DNA of 64,000 nt. Source: Chromatiales bacterium. Lineage in GTDB: Bacteria > Pseudomonadota > Gammaproteobacteria > JAGRGH01. Position numbers and translations under genes: made by a program. The stretch covers positions 1-64,000 of the forward strand of contig JAGRGH010000063.1 in assembly GCA_020445605.1 (NCBI GenBank), given 5' to 3'. Below, in pieces: positions 42,157 to 50,706 of this stretch (positions are counted from its first letter, which is position 1; each line of letters begins with the position of its first letter). Below the pieces are notes generated by a model. The model saw nothing but the letters and a program-made list of their open reading frames with translations, made no database searches and was not told the origin of the DNA.

Positions 42157-43470
42157 TCAGGGCGGCGGACCCTCCGCCCAGCGCAGCAGCTGGTCGACCC
42201 AGCCGAGCGGTGGAACCGCGATGGACTGCGCCGGGCCGTAGGTGCCATCCGCGGCGTAGGCCTGATGCACGCGCACCCGCGCGTAGTAGGTCCCCGGTTC
42301 GGGCCTTGGCAGGGTCCACCCGGTTCCGCTCTGGACCACATGAACGATGCGCTCGACGAACTGCGGATCGCGCGCCAGCTCGAACTCGTAGTACGGGGCA
42401 AACACGACCGGCGACCAGCCAATCCACAGCTGGTGCCGATCCATCGCCGGTGGCGACAGCGTCGGCACCGGCCAGCCGTCGATGACGTGGATGCGGGTCG
42501 TCGCGTCGAAACCGTTTAGGCCGATGTCGTCGACGCCGCGCACGCGCAGGTCGTACTCGCCGGTCTGCAACGCCAGCACTTCGAGGCGGGTCGCCGGCGT
42601 CATCAGGTCGGTATGGATGCCGGCCGGCCAGGCCGTGCGCGCGAGTTCCACGCGGTAGGACTCGGCGCCGGCCAGCGGCTGCCATTCGAGTACGGCCTGA
42701 CTGCCACGCACGGTCGTCGCCGTCGAAAGTTCGGGCGCCGACAGCAGACGGCGCGGCGCCGCCGGTGGCTCACCGGCAACGGCGCGAGTGCCGAATCCCG
42801 CGCCGACCAGCTGCTCCACGCCCGCGCCGGCCACCGCAACGGTACCGTCGAGGGTCTCGTTGCTCATGGTGCCGGCGTCGGCCTGAACGCGAAAACGCGT
42901 GCCGCGCACCGCGGCGACGGCCGCCGGCGTGTCGATCCGGTAGCGCGAATCGACCCCGGGCGGCGGCCGCACGAGGCTCTCGACCCGGCCACGGCGCAGG
43001 TCCAAGCGCGTGTCGACGCTCCCTGTCGAACTGCTGGAACTGATCTCCGCAAAGCCGACCTCGGAGTCCGGTCCGATCGTAACCTGCGCGCCGTCGACGA
43101 ACTGCACCGTCACCCGCCCGTCCGGACCCGTGACGATGGCGCTGCCAGTTTCGATGCGATCGTCCACGCGCGGGGCGGTGCCGCCGGAGTAACGGGCCGC
43201 ACCGATCACGGCGATCACCCGCGCGGCCTCGGCGGTGGACTTCAGCCAGGTCGTCGGAATGCGCAGGCGCGTGCCCGGCGGCATGTGCCGCGGCACGCTG
43301 ATTGCGTTGTGCCGGGCCAGGTCGTCGTGGGTGTATTGCGGATGCAGGTGGGTGCGCGCCAGACCCCACAGGGTGTCGCCGGGCCGCACGGTGTACAGCC
43401 AGTCCTCGGCGACGGCGGCGTCCGCAGCTGCGATCAGCGCCAGGAGAAAAACTCGATGGGCGGTTTTCAT
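42157..43470 (-). CDS. Periplasmic LysM-FecR domain protein
   Basis: This encodes 437 residues. Order: signal peptide (to about AAVAE), LysM (about 24-75, YTVRPGDTLWGLARTHL) for peptidoglycan, a FecR domain (about 85-205, with GSAIVTGPDGRVTVQFVDGA and AVAAVRGTRFRV), then two fibronectin-like beta domains (about 245-425). It is probably anchored at the cell wall and presents a signalling domain. The ATG overlaps the stop of the response regulator gene by 4 bp. Pairing of LysM-FecR with a CHASE2 sensor suggests an envelope-stress input. Confidence 0.85.
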   Translation of the reverse strand: MKTAHRVFLLALIAAADAAVAEDWLYTVRPGDTLWGLARTHLHPQYTHDDLARHNAISVPRHMPPGTRLRIPTTWLKSTAEAARVIAVIGAARYSGGTAPRVDDRIETGSAIVTGPDGRVTVQFVDGAQVTIGPDSEVGFAEISSSSSTGSVDTRLDLRRGRVESLVRPPPGVDSRYRIDTPAAVAAVRGTRFRVQADAGTMSNETLDGTVAVAGAGVEQLVGAGFGTRAVAGEPPAAPRRLLSAPELSTATTVRGSQAVLEWQPLAGAESYRVELARTAWPAGIHTDLMTPATRLEVLALQTGEYDLRVRGVDDIGLNGFDATTRIHVIDGWPVPTLSPPAMDRHQLWIGWSPVVFAPYYEFELARDPQFVERIVHVVQSGTGWTLPRPEPGTYYARVRVHQAYAADGTYGPAQSIAVPPLGWVDQLLRWAEGPPP

Positions 43471-44171
43471 TCCGCTGCCTCGACCCCCGCGAGGCGCTCC
43501 AGACGGTAGCCGTGCTGATACACCGCCGTCAGACGCCAGCCGTTGCTCGGACCGATATCCAGCTTGTTGCGGATGCGCGAGATGTGTGTGTCCACCGTGC
43601 GGGTGTTGAGGTCCGCGCGCGTGCTCCAGACGTGCTCGAGTATGTGCCCGCGCGACAGCAACCGCCCGGCGTTGCAGAACAGGAAGTGCGCGAGTTCGAA
43701 CTCCTTCTGCGTCAGTGTGACGGGCTCGCCTCGCACCGCCACCGTGTGGTCGTTCGGGTCGATCCGGTACGGCTGGTAGTCCAGCGGGTGACGCGGTTCG
43801 GTGTCCGGCTGACTGCGGCGTACCAACGCGGCGAGCCGCGCGACGAGTTCCGCCCTGCGCACGGGCTTGACCATGTAGTCGTCCGCGCCCTGCTCGAGCG
43901 CCTGCACGATGTCGCTCTCGCGTCCACGTCCGGTCACGAACAGCACGGGCACGCGCGGGTCGACACGCTCGCGCACGGCACGCAGCACGCTCAGACCATC
44001 GAGATCGGGAATGCCCCAGTCCAGAATGAGCAGGTCGAATGAATCGCGTCCGAGCGCGCGCAGAAACGCACTGCCAGAGTCGTGGTGGTGGCAGTCATGA
44101 CCGGCCTGGGACAGCCAGCCGAGCAGCAACTCGGCCTGGGCCGCATCGTCTTCGAGGATGGCTACTCGCAC
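43467..44171 (-). CDS. OmpR-family response regulator
   Basis: This encodes 234 residues. The GTG at 44171 (MRVAILEDDA) has a GCGGAG about 10 bp upstream and is the family start; the longer frame upstream has no ATG that fits. The receiver domain has acidic D8/D9, phosphoacceptor D51 (LILDWGIPD) and K101 (VKPV). The winged-helix DNA-binding domain follows (about 130-225: LTQKEFELAHFLF, TVDTHISRIRNKL). It likely regulates its own operon and the divergent moxR, which share a palindrome. Confidence 0.9.
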   Translation of the reverse strand: MRVAILEDDAAQAELLLGWLSQAGHDCHHHDSGSAFLRALGRDSFDLLILDWGIPDLDGLSVLRAVRERVDPRVPVLFVTGRGRESDIVQALEQGADDYMVKPVRRAELVARLAALVRRSQPDTEPRHPLDYQPYRIDPNDHTVAVRGEPVTLTQKEFELAHFLFCNAGRLLSRGHILEHVWSTRADLNTRTVDTHISRIRNKLDIGPSNGWRLTAVYQHGYRLERLAGVEAAE

Positions 44172-44324
44172 TCGAACCACTCCGCGGGGCAGGCGCTCGG
44201 GCAGTCGGGATGCGTGCAGGTTTGCCGCTCGATTCCCGTTCAGGTCACGACCCGCCCCATGCCGCACCTGACTGGTTGTGAGGGTTTGATGCCACAACGT
44301 CGTTCAGTTTCCCACGAAACGAAG

Positions 44325-44338
44325 TTAACAATTGTTAA
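44325..44338. promoter_or_regulatory. 14-bp perfect palindrome in the regulator/moxR divergent gap
   Basis: TTAACAATTGTTAA stands out as AT-rich in a GC-rich region. It lies 154 bp upstream of the regulator start and 100 bp upstream of moxR. A dimeric regulator, perhaps the adjacent OmpR-type protein, could bind it, although OmpR-type sites are usually direct repeats. Confidence 0.45.
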
Positions 44339-44437
44339 AGTAGTCACCAAACCGGATGCGTTGATCGCCATGCCCCCCGTTTGCTGACACGGTACGGCAG
44401 GATCGACCGCAGTCCCAACCACATGCGCGGAAGCCGT

Positions 44438-45397
44438 ATGACCCAACAACCCCGCATCGTCACGCTGCGCGAGCGGCTGTCGTCCGAGATCGTCGGCCAG
44501 ACCGCCCTGCTGGACCGCCTGGTCATCGGTCTTCTCACCCGCGGTCACATCCTCGTGGAAGGCCTGCCGGGTCTCGCCAAGACCACTGCCGTCAAGACGC
44601 TCGCCAGCGCGATCACCGCGGAGTTCTGTCGCGTGCAGTTCACCCCGGACCTGCTGCCGGCCGATCTGACCGGCGGCGAAATCTATGACCCGGGCAGCGG
44701 CCATGTGGAGTTCCGCGCCGGGCCGCTGTTTCACGAGATCCTGCTCGCCGACGAGATCAACCGCGCACCGGCGAAGGTGCAATCCGCCCTACTCGAAGCC
44801 ATGCAGGAGCATCAGGTCACCGCCGGTGGCGCGACGCACCGTCTGCCGGACCTGTTCATGGTCATGGCAACCCAGAACCCGATCGAGCAGGCCGGCACCT
44901 ATCCGCTGCCCGAGGCGCAGCTGGATCGATTCCTGTTGCACGTGCGCATCGACTATCCGGACGCCGGCGACGAACTCGAGATCCTGCGCCGCGGCCGCGC
45001 GAGCTTTGCCAAACCCGCCACCGGCATGCCGGCCGTCATCGGAGTGGAAAGCGTGCTCGCTGCGCGCGCCGAGGTCGCCGCCGTGCACATCGAGCCCGCG
45101 CTGGAGCAGTACATCGTCACGCTCACCCGCGCGACCCGCGCACCGGGCCGGTCTGTGCCGGCCCTGTCCGACAGCGTGGAAGTCGGCGCATCACCGCGCG
45201 CCGCGCTCGCACTCGCGCAGGCCGCGCTGGCGATGGCCTATCTGCGCGGGCGCGACTACGTGATCCCGGACGACATCATCGATCTCGCACCGGATGCCCT
45301 GCGCCATCGCGTGATCCCGTCCATGAGTGCGCGCATGGCAGGCCTGGATGCCGACGCAATCGTGGCGCAGCTGCTTGAAGTCATCGAAGTGCCTTGA
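44438..45397 (+). CDS. MoxR-family AAA+ ATPase
   Basis: This encodes 319 residues. The ATG at 44438 is chosen (MTQQPRIVTLRERLSSEIVGQ); in-frame ATGs 5 and 19 codons upstream are possible. Walker A GLPGLAKTTAVKTLA (about 42-56), Walker B ILLADEINRAPAKVQSALLEAMQE and sensor 1 MATQNPIE are typical. MoxR proteins act as chaperones for VWA/DUF58 partners. None is adjacent: a small membrane protein follows. The VWA protein 10 kb away is a possible but untested partner. Confidence 0.9.
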   Translation: MTQQPRIVTLRERLSSEIVGQTALLDRLVIGLLTRGHILVEGLPGLAKTTAVKTLASAITAEFCRVQFTPDLLPADLTGGEIYDPGSGHVEFRAGPLFHEILLADEINRAPAKVQSALLEAMQEHQVTAGGATHRLPDLFMVMATQNPIEQAGTYPLPEAQLDRFLLHVRIDYPDAGDELEILRRGRASFAKPATGMPAVIGVESVLAARAEVAAVHIEPALEQYIVTLTRATRAPGRSVPALSDSVEVGASPRAALALAQAALAMAYLRGRDYVIPDDIIDLAPDALRHRVIPSMSARMAGLDADAIVAQLLEVIEVP

Positions 45398-45432
45398 CCA
45401 ACCCGCTTTCCTGCCCAGCAGGAAACGCCCGG

Positions 45433-45729
45433 ATGCCAACGCCAAGACTCATGAAAACCCGGCTGAGGAAAGTCTTTTCACCAATTCTCAAGCTGTTTGA
45501 GACGGGCGCGAGTGAATACAGCTACAAGCGATCCCACCGCACCATTCTGATCGTTGTAGGCGCGCTGTTCTTGCTGCTGTCCGTCGCTTCGCTGGCAACC
45601 GCCATTTACGCAGCCCTGCCCGGCGCCTGGTTGCCGTTTACCGTGTTTTTCTCAACAGGCGCGGTATGTGAAATTGTTGGCCTGCTGGGTTCCGATCAGG
45701 CAGTGGCCAAGATCTGGGGCAACAAGTAG
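45433..45729 (+). CDS. Small membrane protein, 98 residues
   Basis: The ATG at 45433 has CAGGAAA 8 bp upstream; a TTG at 45394 overlapping the moxR stop is an alternative and would add 13 residues. Two hydrophobic helices (about 38-60 and 68-85) with a charged N-terminus (KTRLRKVF). Probably inner-membrane. Family not recognised. It follows moxR closely and may be co-transcribed. Confidence 0.65.
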   Translation: MPTPRLMKTRLRKVFSPILKLFETGASEYSYKRSHRTILIVVGALFLLLSVASLATAIYAALPGAWLPFTVFFSTGAVCEIVGLLGSDQAVAKIWGNK

Positions 45730-45743
45730 TCAGCAGAAGTTGA

Positions 45744-46100
45744 TCAGCTCAGCACCCACGGCGTTTCATCTGAGAGTTTCAGCAGCTTCTGGCCAACACG
45801 GATCGCCTCGGCGGTGAAGTTCTCCAGATCACCCCACTGATCGCCGACATCCAAAACGTCCGAGATCGTCGGGTCGACCACCCGCAACCGCCACGCGCCA
45901 CGATCGGCCTCGGCACGACGCGCCTTTTCGCTGCACACATACAGCTGCGGTTTGCTCTCGCCGGACTGCACGAACGCCGCAATCCAGCGATACGGGAGCG
46001 GATCGTTGCTCTCGATGTCGCCGAGGATCGTCAGCTGGAATTCGCCGATCTGGACTCTGCGACGCGGAATCGCGGTGCGGATGTTCGGGGCGTCTTTCAT
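45744..46100 (-). CDS. Hypothetical protein, 118 residues
   Basis: A soluble protein with no signal peptide: beta-rich N-terminal half (VQIGEFQLTILGDIE, RWIAAFVQSGESKPQLYVC) and helical C-terminus (FTAEAIRVGQKLLKL). Convergent with the small membrane protein. No family recognised. Confidence 0.65.
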   Translation of the reverse strand: MKDAPNIRTAIPRRRVQIGEFQLTILGDIESNDPLPYRWIAAFVQSGESKPQLYVCSEKARRAEADRGAWRLRVVDPTISDVLDVGDQWGDLENFTAEAIRVGQKLLKLSDETPWVLS

Positions 46101-46290
46101 GAGGCTTGTCGGGCGCGGGCGTGAGGTTCGAGTCTAGTGTCCTGTCCCGCAATTATCTATCGTCTCTGCGTGGCTGAGCAGGGCTGAATCAAGGCGGCGA
46201 TTCGCAGCCATAGCGAGTATGGTCAGGATCGCCAACGCTGAGTCAGCCGTGCAGGTATCATCTCCCACCCGCCTGAACGACGAAATCCCC

Positions 46291-46515
46291 ATGCCCTACT
46301 ACCTGTTCGAGATGCGCGAGAACCCGCGCCGTGCCACGCTGCTGGAATCGCACGACGACTTCCAGCAGGCGAAGAAGAACGTCCGCGCCCTGCGCGCACA
46401 GGCCGACCCGGCCGCCGGACTTCAGTACAAGATCATGTTCGCGAAGGACGAACTCGCGGCCGAGCGCCTGGTGCTGACGCCGCCGAAAAAGCCCATGGTC
46501 TACGGCGAGGAATAA
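46291..46515 (+). CDS. Small hypothetical protein, 74 residues
   Basis: The ATG at 46291 (MPYYLFEMRENPRRA) is preferred over an upstream extension with low coding character. The short soluble protein has a central SHDDFQQAKKNVRALRAQ helix and an acidic end. Similar small proteins of unknown function occur in other Gammaproteobacteria, recalled from pattern only. Confidence 0.65.
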   Translation: MPYYLFEMRENPRRATLLESHDDFQQAKKNVRALRAQADPAAGLQYKIMFAKDELAAERLVLTPPKKPMVYGEE

Positions 46516-46535
46516 GCGGCCCGCAGGTCGTCAGC

Positions 46536-47414
46536 TCAGGCCTGCGACTCCAGCAGGGTCCGCATCTCGTCGAAGCGCACGCGCTCGTCCTCGGCGACCG
46601 TCGGATACGCAGGCGCCAGCCGGGCAAAGGCCTTCCGCACGATCGCGGCGACCTTCCAGCGCATGTACGGCTTGTCGTCGGCCGGGATGGCATACCACGG
46701 CGCCCACGGGCGCGAGGTCGCCGCCAGCGCAGCCTCATAGGCCTGCATGTAGTCGTTCCAGCGCGCGCGCTCCTTCACATCACCGACTGCGAACTTCCAG
46801 TTTTTTTCCGGCTCTTCGAGTCTGGACAGGAATCGCCGGCGCTGTTCCTCGTAGGAAACGTTCAGCCAGAACTTCAGGATCAGCGTGCCGTTCGCAGCGA
46901 GGTGCCGCTCGTGTTCACGAATCGAGGTGTAGCGCTGCTCCCAGAGCGCGTCGAGATCGTTCGGCACATCAATGCGCTGGCCACCGAGGAACTCCGGATG
47001 CACGCGGACGACGAGCACCTCCTCGTAATAACTTCGGTTGAACACGCCGACACGCCCCTTCTCCGGCAGGCAGCGCGCAGTGCGCCAGAGAAAGTCGTGG
47101 TCGAGTTCCTCCTTTGACGGCTGCTTGAACGAGAACACCTGGCAGCCGGCCGGATCGATCCCGCGCAGGACCGCGCGGATCGTGCTGTCCTTGCCGGCGG
47201 CGTCCATGGCCTGGAAGACGAGCAGCACCGCGTGGGTGTCGGCCGCGTACAGCCGCCGCTGCCACTCGTCCAGGCCGTCGACGATCTTGTTCAGGCGTTT
47301 CTTCAGCGATTTCCCCTCGGCCGCGCCGTCCGGCGGGCGGGTGGAAATGCCGTCAAGCCTGAACGCACCGTCAAACGGCACGAGGTGGCGGGATTCGACC
47401 GGTTCGATCACCAT
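46536..47414 (-). CDS. Polyphosphate kinase 2 family protein, single domain
   Basis: This encodes 292 residues. The P-loop region is FQAMDAAGKDSTIRAVLRGI (about 68-87), then SFKQPSKEELDHDFLWR, the lid-like NRSYYEEVLVVRVHP and FWLNVSYEEQRRRFL. This fits the one-domain PPK2 subgroup that phosphorylates AMP and/or ADP with polyphosphate. Cytoplasmic. A second, two-domain PPK2 enzyme is encoded at 58983-60479. Confidence 0.9.
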   Translation of the reverse strand: MVIEPVESRHLVPFDGAFRLDGISTRPPDGAAEGKSLKKRLNKIVDGLDEWQRRLYAADTHAVLLVFQAMDAAGKDSTIRAVLRGIDPAGCQVFSFKQPSKEELDHDFLWRTARCLPEKGRVGVFNRSYYEEVLVVRVHPEFLGGQRIDVPNDLDALWEQRYTSIREHERHLAANGTLILKFWLNVSYEEQRRRFLSRLEEPEKNWKFAVGDVKERARWNDYMQAYEAALAATSRPWAPWYAIPADDKPYMRWKVAAIVRKAFARLAPAYPTVAEDERVRFDEMRTLLESQA

Positions 47415-47449
47415 GAGGTCACTCCTCGAACTTTCAGGTTTCGGTCCCG

Positions 47450-48007
47450 ATGCTAGCGGAAACCCCCGCGCGGCGCGTGCTGCTGCTGAACAAGCCCTTC
47501 GGCGTGCTCTGCCAGTTCACGGACCCCAACGGGCGGGCGACGCTGGCGGACTTTGTGCAGGCGCCCGGCGTCTACGCCGCAGGGCGGCTGGACCGCGACA
47601 GCGAAGGGCTGCTCGTACTGACCGACGACGGTGCCCTGCAGCACCGGCTGGCCGATCCACGCCACAAGCTGTGGAAGACTTATCTGGTGCAGGTCGAGGG
47701 CGAGCCGTCAGACCATGCGCTGGAGCAACTCCGCGCTGGAGTGGACCTCAGCGACGGCCCCACTCGCCGGGCACGTGCAGTGCGGATCGCGCCGCCCGGC
47801 CTGTGGCCCCGGGACCCGCCGGTGCGGTTCCGGCGCAATATCCCGACCGCGTGGATCGAGCTGGCGATCCGCGAGGGTCGCAACCGTCAGATTCGGCGCA
47901 TGACGGCTGCGGTCGGTCTGCCGACCCTGCGCCTGGTGCGAACCGCGGTGGGCCCGTACCGGCTCGGCGACCTGGCGCCCGGGCAATGGTGCCTTGCGCC
48001 CGACTGA
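47450..48007 (+). CDS. rluE: 23S rRNA pseudouridine synthase RluE
   Basis: This encodes 185 residues, the short RsuA-family form without an S4 domain. The catalytic loop is [15 protein letters not shown] (about 44-58) with the nucleophilic aspartate in [17 protein letters not shown] near the N-terminus and [11 protein letters not shown] toward the end are family motifs. It modifies U2457 of 23S rRNA in E. coli. Divergent from the PPK2 gene. Confidence 0.88.
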   Translation: MLAETPARRVLLLNKPFGVLCQFTDPNGRATLADFVQAPGVYAAGRLDRDSEGLLVLTDDGALQHRLADPRHKLWKTYLVQVEGEPSDHALEQLRAGVDLSDGPTRRARAVRIAPPGLWPRDPPVRFRRNIPTAWIELAIREGRNRQIRRMTAAVGLPTLRLVRTAVGPYRLGDLAPGQWCLAPD

Positions 48008-48094
48008 TATGGGTATGCTTGGAACCCGTCCCGACATCCCGCGCGGATCTCGGCGAATGACCGCGGCACGTCACGCCGTAGACCTGGTAAATCC

Positions 48095-48904
48095 ATGACC
48101 CGAACCTCTTCCACCGTAGTGCCCGTGCTGGGCATGCACCGCAGCGGCACGTCCATGCTTGCGCGCATGCTGAACCTGATGGGCGTGCAGCTCGGCGAAC
48201 CGCTGCTGGAAGCCAATCATGCAAACGTACACGGATTCTGGGAGAACCGGTTCTTTCTCGGCGTTGACATGCGCGCACTTCAGGTCATGGGCTGCCATCC
48301 CCACGGGTTCGCCCCCGAGGAACGGCTGCTCGCGGCCGCGCAATCGGCTGCGAGCCTGTCGATGCCGCCCGGGGTTTCCGGGCCGGTCGCGTCCTACCTG
48401 CGCGAACAGTTCGGCGACGCAGGCCTGTGGGGCTGGAAAGACCCGCGTACGGTACTGCTGTATCCATTCTGGGAGCGGCTGCTGCGGGAATTGGGCTACC
48501 AAGACCTGCGGCCGGTGATCATCCTGCGCTCACCGGCGGCGTCCGTGTCCTCGATGTGCGTCACGGGCTTTGTAACTCCCGTAGCCGAGCAGGCCGGACT
48601 ATCGGTCAACGAGCTGTCGTTGCAGATCTGGCGGGCCTACAACCGGATCCTGCGCGACATTCAGGACCGTACGAACGCTTACATCAGTGTTTATGACTGG
48701 TTTCTGAGTCCGCAATCCGCGGTTCAGGAACTCGGTCGTCTGGCGGGATATCTGGACCTGGAAACGGCCGACCTCAGGCCGGCGCTCGCCTCCATCAAGT
48801 CCGCCGGCATCCGTCCGGCAGAGGCGAAGAACATGGACGCGTCCGCACAGCAGCTGTATCAGGAACTGGTGTCGGTCGCGGAACACCAGCGGGCCCGTTC
48901 ATGA
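48095..48904 (+). CDS. Sulfotransferase-family protein
   Basis: This encodes 269 residues. The N-terminal PVLGMHRSGTSMLARMLNLMG (about 10-30) is the 5'-phosphosulfate loop of the sulfotransferase fold, and WGWKDPRTVLL plus VIILRSPAASVSS (about 148-160) match the 3'-phosphate-binding region. It may move sulfate from PAPS to a glycan or lipid; the acceptor is unknown. No PAPS synthesis genes adjoin it. Confidence 0.82.
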   Translation: MTRTSSTVVPVLGMHRSGTSMLARMLNLMGVQLGEPLLEANHANVHGFWENRFFLGVDMRALQVMGCHPHGFAPEERLLAAAQSAASLSMPPGVSGPVASYLREQFGDAGLWGWKDPRTVLLYPFWERLLRELGYQDLRPVIILRSPAASVSSMCVTGFVTPVAEQAGLSVNELSLQIWRAYNRILRDIQDRTNAYISVYDWFLSPQSAVQELGRLAGYLDLETADLRPALASIKSAGIRPAEAKNMDASAQQLYQELVSVAEHQRARS

Positions 48905-48917
48905 GGCGTCACCGGAA

Positions 48918-49391
48918 ATGAGTCATTCCGAAATCTGGAAACCCAATGTCGTCGTGGCGGCCATCGTCGAACGCGAGGGTCGATTCCTGATCGTCGAGGA
49001 ATACGCCGACAGCGACCAGCTCGTGCGCAATCAGCCTGCGGGCCATCTGGACGCGGGTGAGACCCTGCTCGACGCCGTGGTGCGCGAGACGCGCGAAGAG
49101 ACCGCATGGCGTTTCACCCCGCAGGCACTGGTCGGCGTCTACCGGCTGGAGACGCGCGCGTTTGGCGGCACGACCTACCTGCGATTCTGTTTCTGCGGTG
49201 CAGTCGACCAACACGACCCGGTCCAGCCGCTCGACGACGGCGTGCAGCGCGCGGTGTGGCTATCGCGCGAGGAACTCGCCGCGCGCCCCGAGATGCTGCG
49301 CAGCCAGCTTGTGCTGCGTTGTATCGATGATTTTCGCGCCGGCCGACGCTATCCGCTGGAGCTGATTGCAGACTTTCCGCTGGCGGACTGA
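48918..49391 (+). CDS. nudJ: NUDIX hydrolase NudJ-like
   Basis: This encodes 157 residues. The Nudix box reads GHLDAGETLLDAVVRETREETA (positions about 42-63), matching GX5EX7REUXEEXGU with an alanine near the end. NudJ hydrolyses thiamine-type pyrophosphates and nucleoside di- and triphosphates. Placement just before mnmA and hflD is the usual gammaproteobacterial order and supports the name. Confidence 0.88.
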   Translation: MSHSEIWKPNVVVAAIVEREGRFLIVEEYADSDQLVRNQPAGHLDAGETLLDAVVRETREETAWRFTPQALVGVYRLETRAFGGTTYLRFCFCGAVDQHDPVQPLDDGVQRAVWLSREELAARPEMLRSQLVLRCIDDFRAGRRYPLELIADFPLAD

Positions 49392-49396
49392 ACGCC

Positions 49397-50482
49397 GTGC
49401 GAGAACCGATCACAGTGGGGCTGTCAGGTGGGGTGGACTCCGCCGTCGCCGCGCTGCGGTTGCTCGAAGCCGGCCACCCCGTCGACGCGCTGTTCATGAA
49501 GAACTGGGAGGAAGACGACGATGCGGAATATTGCGCGGCCGCCCAGGATCTCGCGGATGCGAAGGCGGTGGCGGCACACCTCGGCATCGAGCTGAACGCG
49601 GTCAATTTCGCCAGCGAATACTGGGACCGCGTGTTCGAGAACTTCCTGCACGAGTACCGCGCCGGCCGCACGCCGAACCCGGACATCCTGTGCAACCGCG
49701 AGATCAAGTTTCGCGCCTTTCTCGACCATGCGCTCTCGCGCGGCGCGGCCGCCATCGCAACGGGTCACTACGCGCGCATCGAAATGCGCGACGGACGGGC
49801 CGAACTGCATCGCGGCCGCGACGAAGACAAGGACCAGACCTATTTCCTGCACACGCTCGACGCCGACGTGCTCGCGCGTGCACGCTTTCCGCTTGGCGAA
49901 CTCACCAAGCCCGGAGTGCGGGCCATCGCGCGCGCTGCGGGCCTACCCAATCACGACCGCAGGGACTCCACCGGCATCTGCTTTATTGGAGAACGCCGGT
50001 TCGCGGATTTTCTCGGCCGCTATGTCGAACGCGCGCCGGGGCCGATCGAAACGGTGGACGGAGCGGTGATCGGCGAACACGCCGGGCTTGCGTTCTACAC
50101 CCTGGGTCAGCGTCAGGGGCTGGGCGTGGGCGGCGTCGCCGGCGCCCGCGAGGCGGCCTGGTACGTGGTCGCAAAGGAGCCGGCACGCAATGCGCTGATC
50201 GTGGCGCAGCAGCATGACCATCCGCGCCTGATGCACACACGGCTCACGACCGACCCTGCGCACTGGATCGACGGTACTGCGCCAGACGTGGAGTTTCGCG
50301 CCAGCGCACGCATCCGCCACCGTCAACCGCTGCAGGCCTGCGTCGTTCACGCGGGCAATCCGGACGGCCGGCTGGACGTCGCGTTCGACGCACCGCAACG
50401 CGCGGCGACGCCCGGGCAGTCCGTCGTGTTCTACGCCGGCACACGTTGTCTGGGTGGCGCGGTCATCGACCGGGTGCCCTGA
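49397..50482 (+). CDS. mnmA: tRNA 2-thiouridylase MnmA
   Basis: This encodes 361 residues from a GTG at 49397, 6 bp after nudJ. The P-loop is GLSGGVDSAV (about 8-17). The catalytic cysteines are C99 (PDILCNREIKF) and C195 (STGICFIGE). It thiolates U34 of Lys, Glu and Gln tRNAs with sulfur relayed from IscS and TusA-E. hflD follows, separated by a repeat element. Confidence 0.95.
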   Translation: MREPITVGLSGGVDSAVAALRLLEAGHPVDALFMKNWEEDDDAEYCAAAQDLADAKAVAAHLGIELNAVNFASEYWDRVFENFLHEYRAGRTPNPDILCNREIKFRAFLDHALSRGAAAIATGHYARIEMRDGRAELHRGRDEDKDQTYFLHTLDADVLARARFPLGELTKPGVRAIARAAGLPNHDRRDSTGICFIGERRFADFLGRYVERAPGPIETVDGAVIGEHAGLAFYTLGQRQGLGVGGVAGAREAAWYVVAKEPARNALIVAQQHDHPRLMHTRLTTDPAHWIDGTAPDVEFRASARIRHRQPLQACVVHAGNPDGRLDVAFDAPQRAATPGQSVVFYAGTRCLGGAVIDRVP

Positions 50483-50500
50483 CCGGTCGCCGGGAACTTG

Positions 50501-50670
50501 CCAGCAGGCTGTTGAAATTCTCGTTTCAACAGCCTGATATCGTGAAACAGGGACGTCGCGCCCGAAAGTCGAACACCCAAGTGTTTGATTTTCGTGAGCA
50601 ACCGAAAACCGCGCTTTTCGGTTGCGATGTTGAAAAGGCCATGGATGGTCCTTTTTCAACAACCTGCTAG
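50501..50670. repeat. 170-bp MITE-like element between mnmA and hflD
   Basis: The ends are imperfect inverted repeats: CCAGCAGGCTGTTGAAA at 50501-50517 and TTTTTCAACAACCTGCTAG at 50652-50670. Inside are two perfect hairpins, GTTGAAA-N6-TTTCAAC (50511-50530) and CAACCGAAAA-N6-TTTTCGGTTG (50599-50624). No protein is encoded. It separates two genes that are usually close together. Confidence 0.7.
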
Positions 50671-50706
50671 ACTCGGACGGGCATTTCCACAGAGTATGGC
50701 CCTAGA

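Noticed and set aside
43010-43192. Short open frame on + inside the LysM-FecR gene
   Set aside because: Antisense to a protein with a clear FecR domain; no start signal.
42613-43509. 298-codon open frame on + opposite the LysM-FecR gene
   Set aside because: A mirror of a GC-rich gene with no domain or ribosome site.
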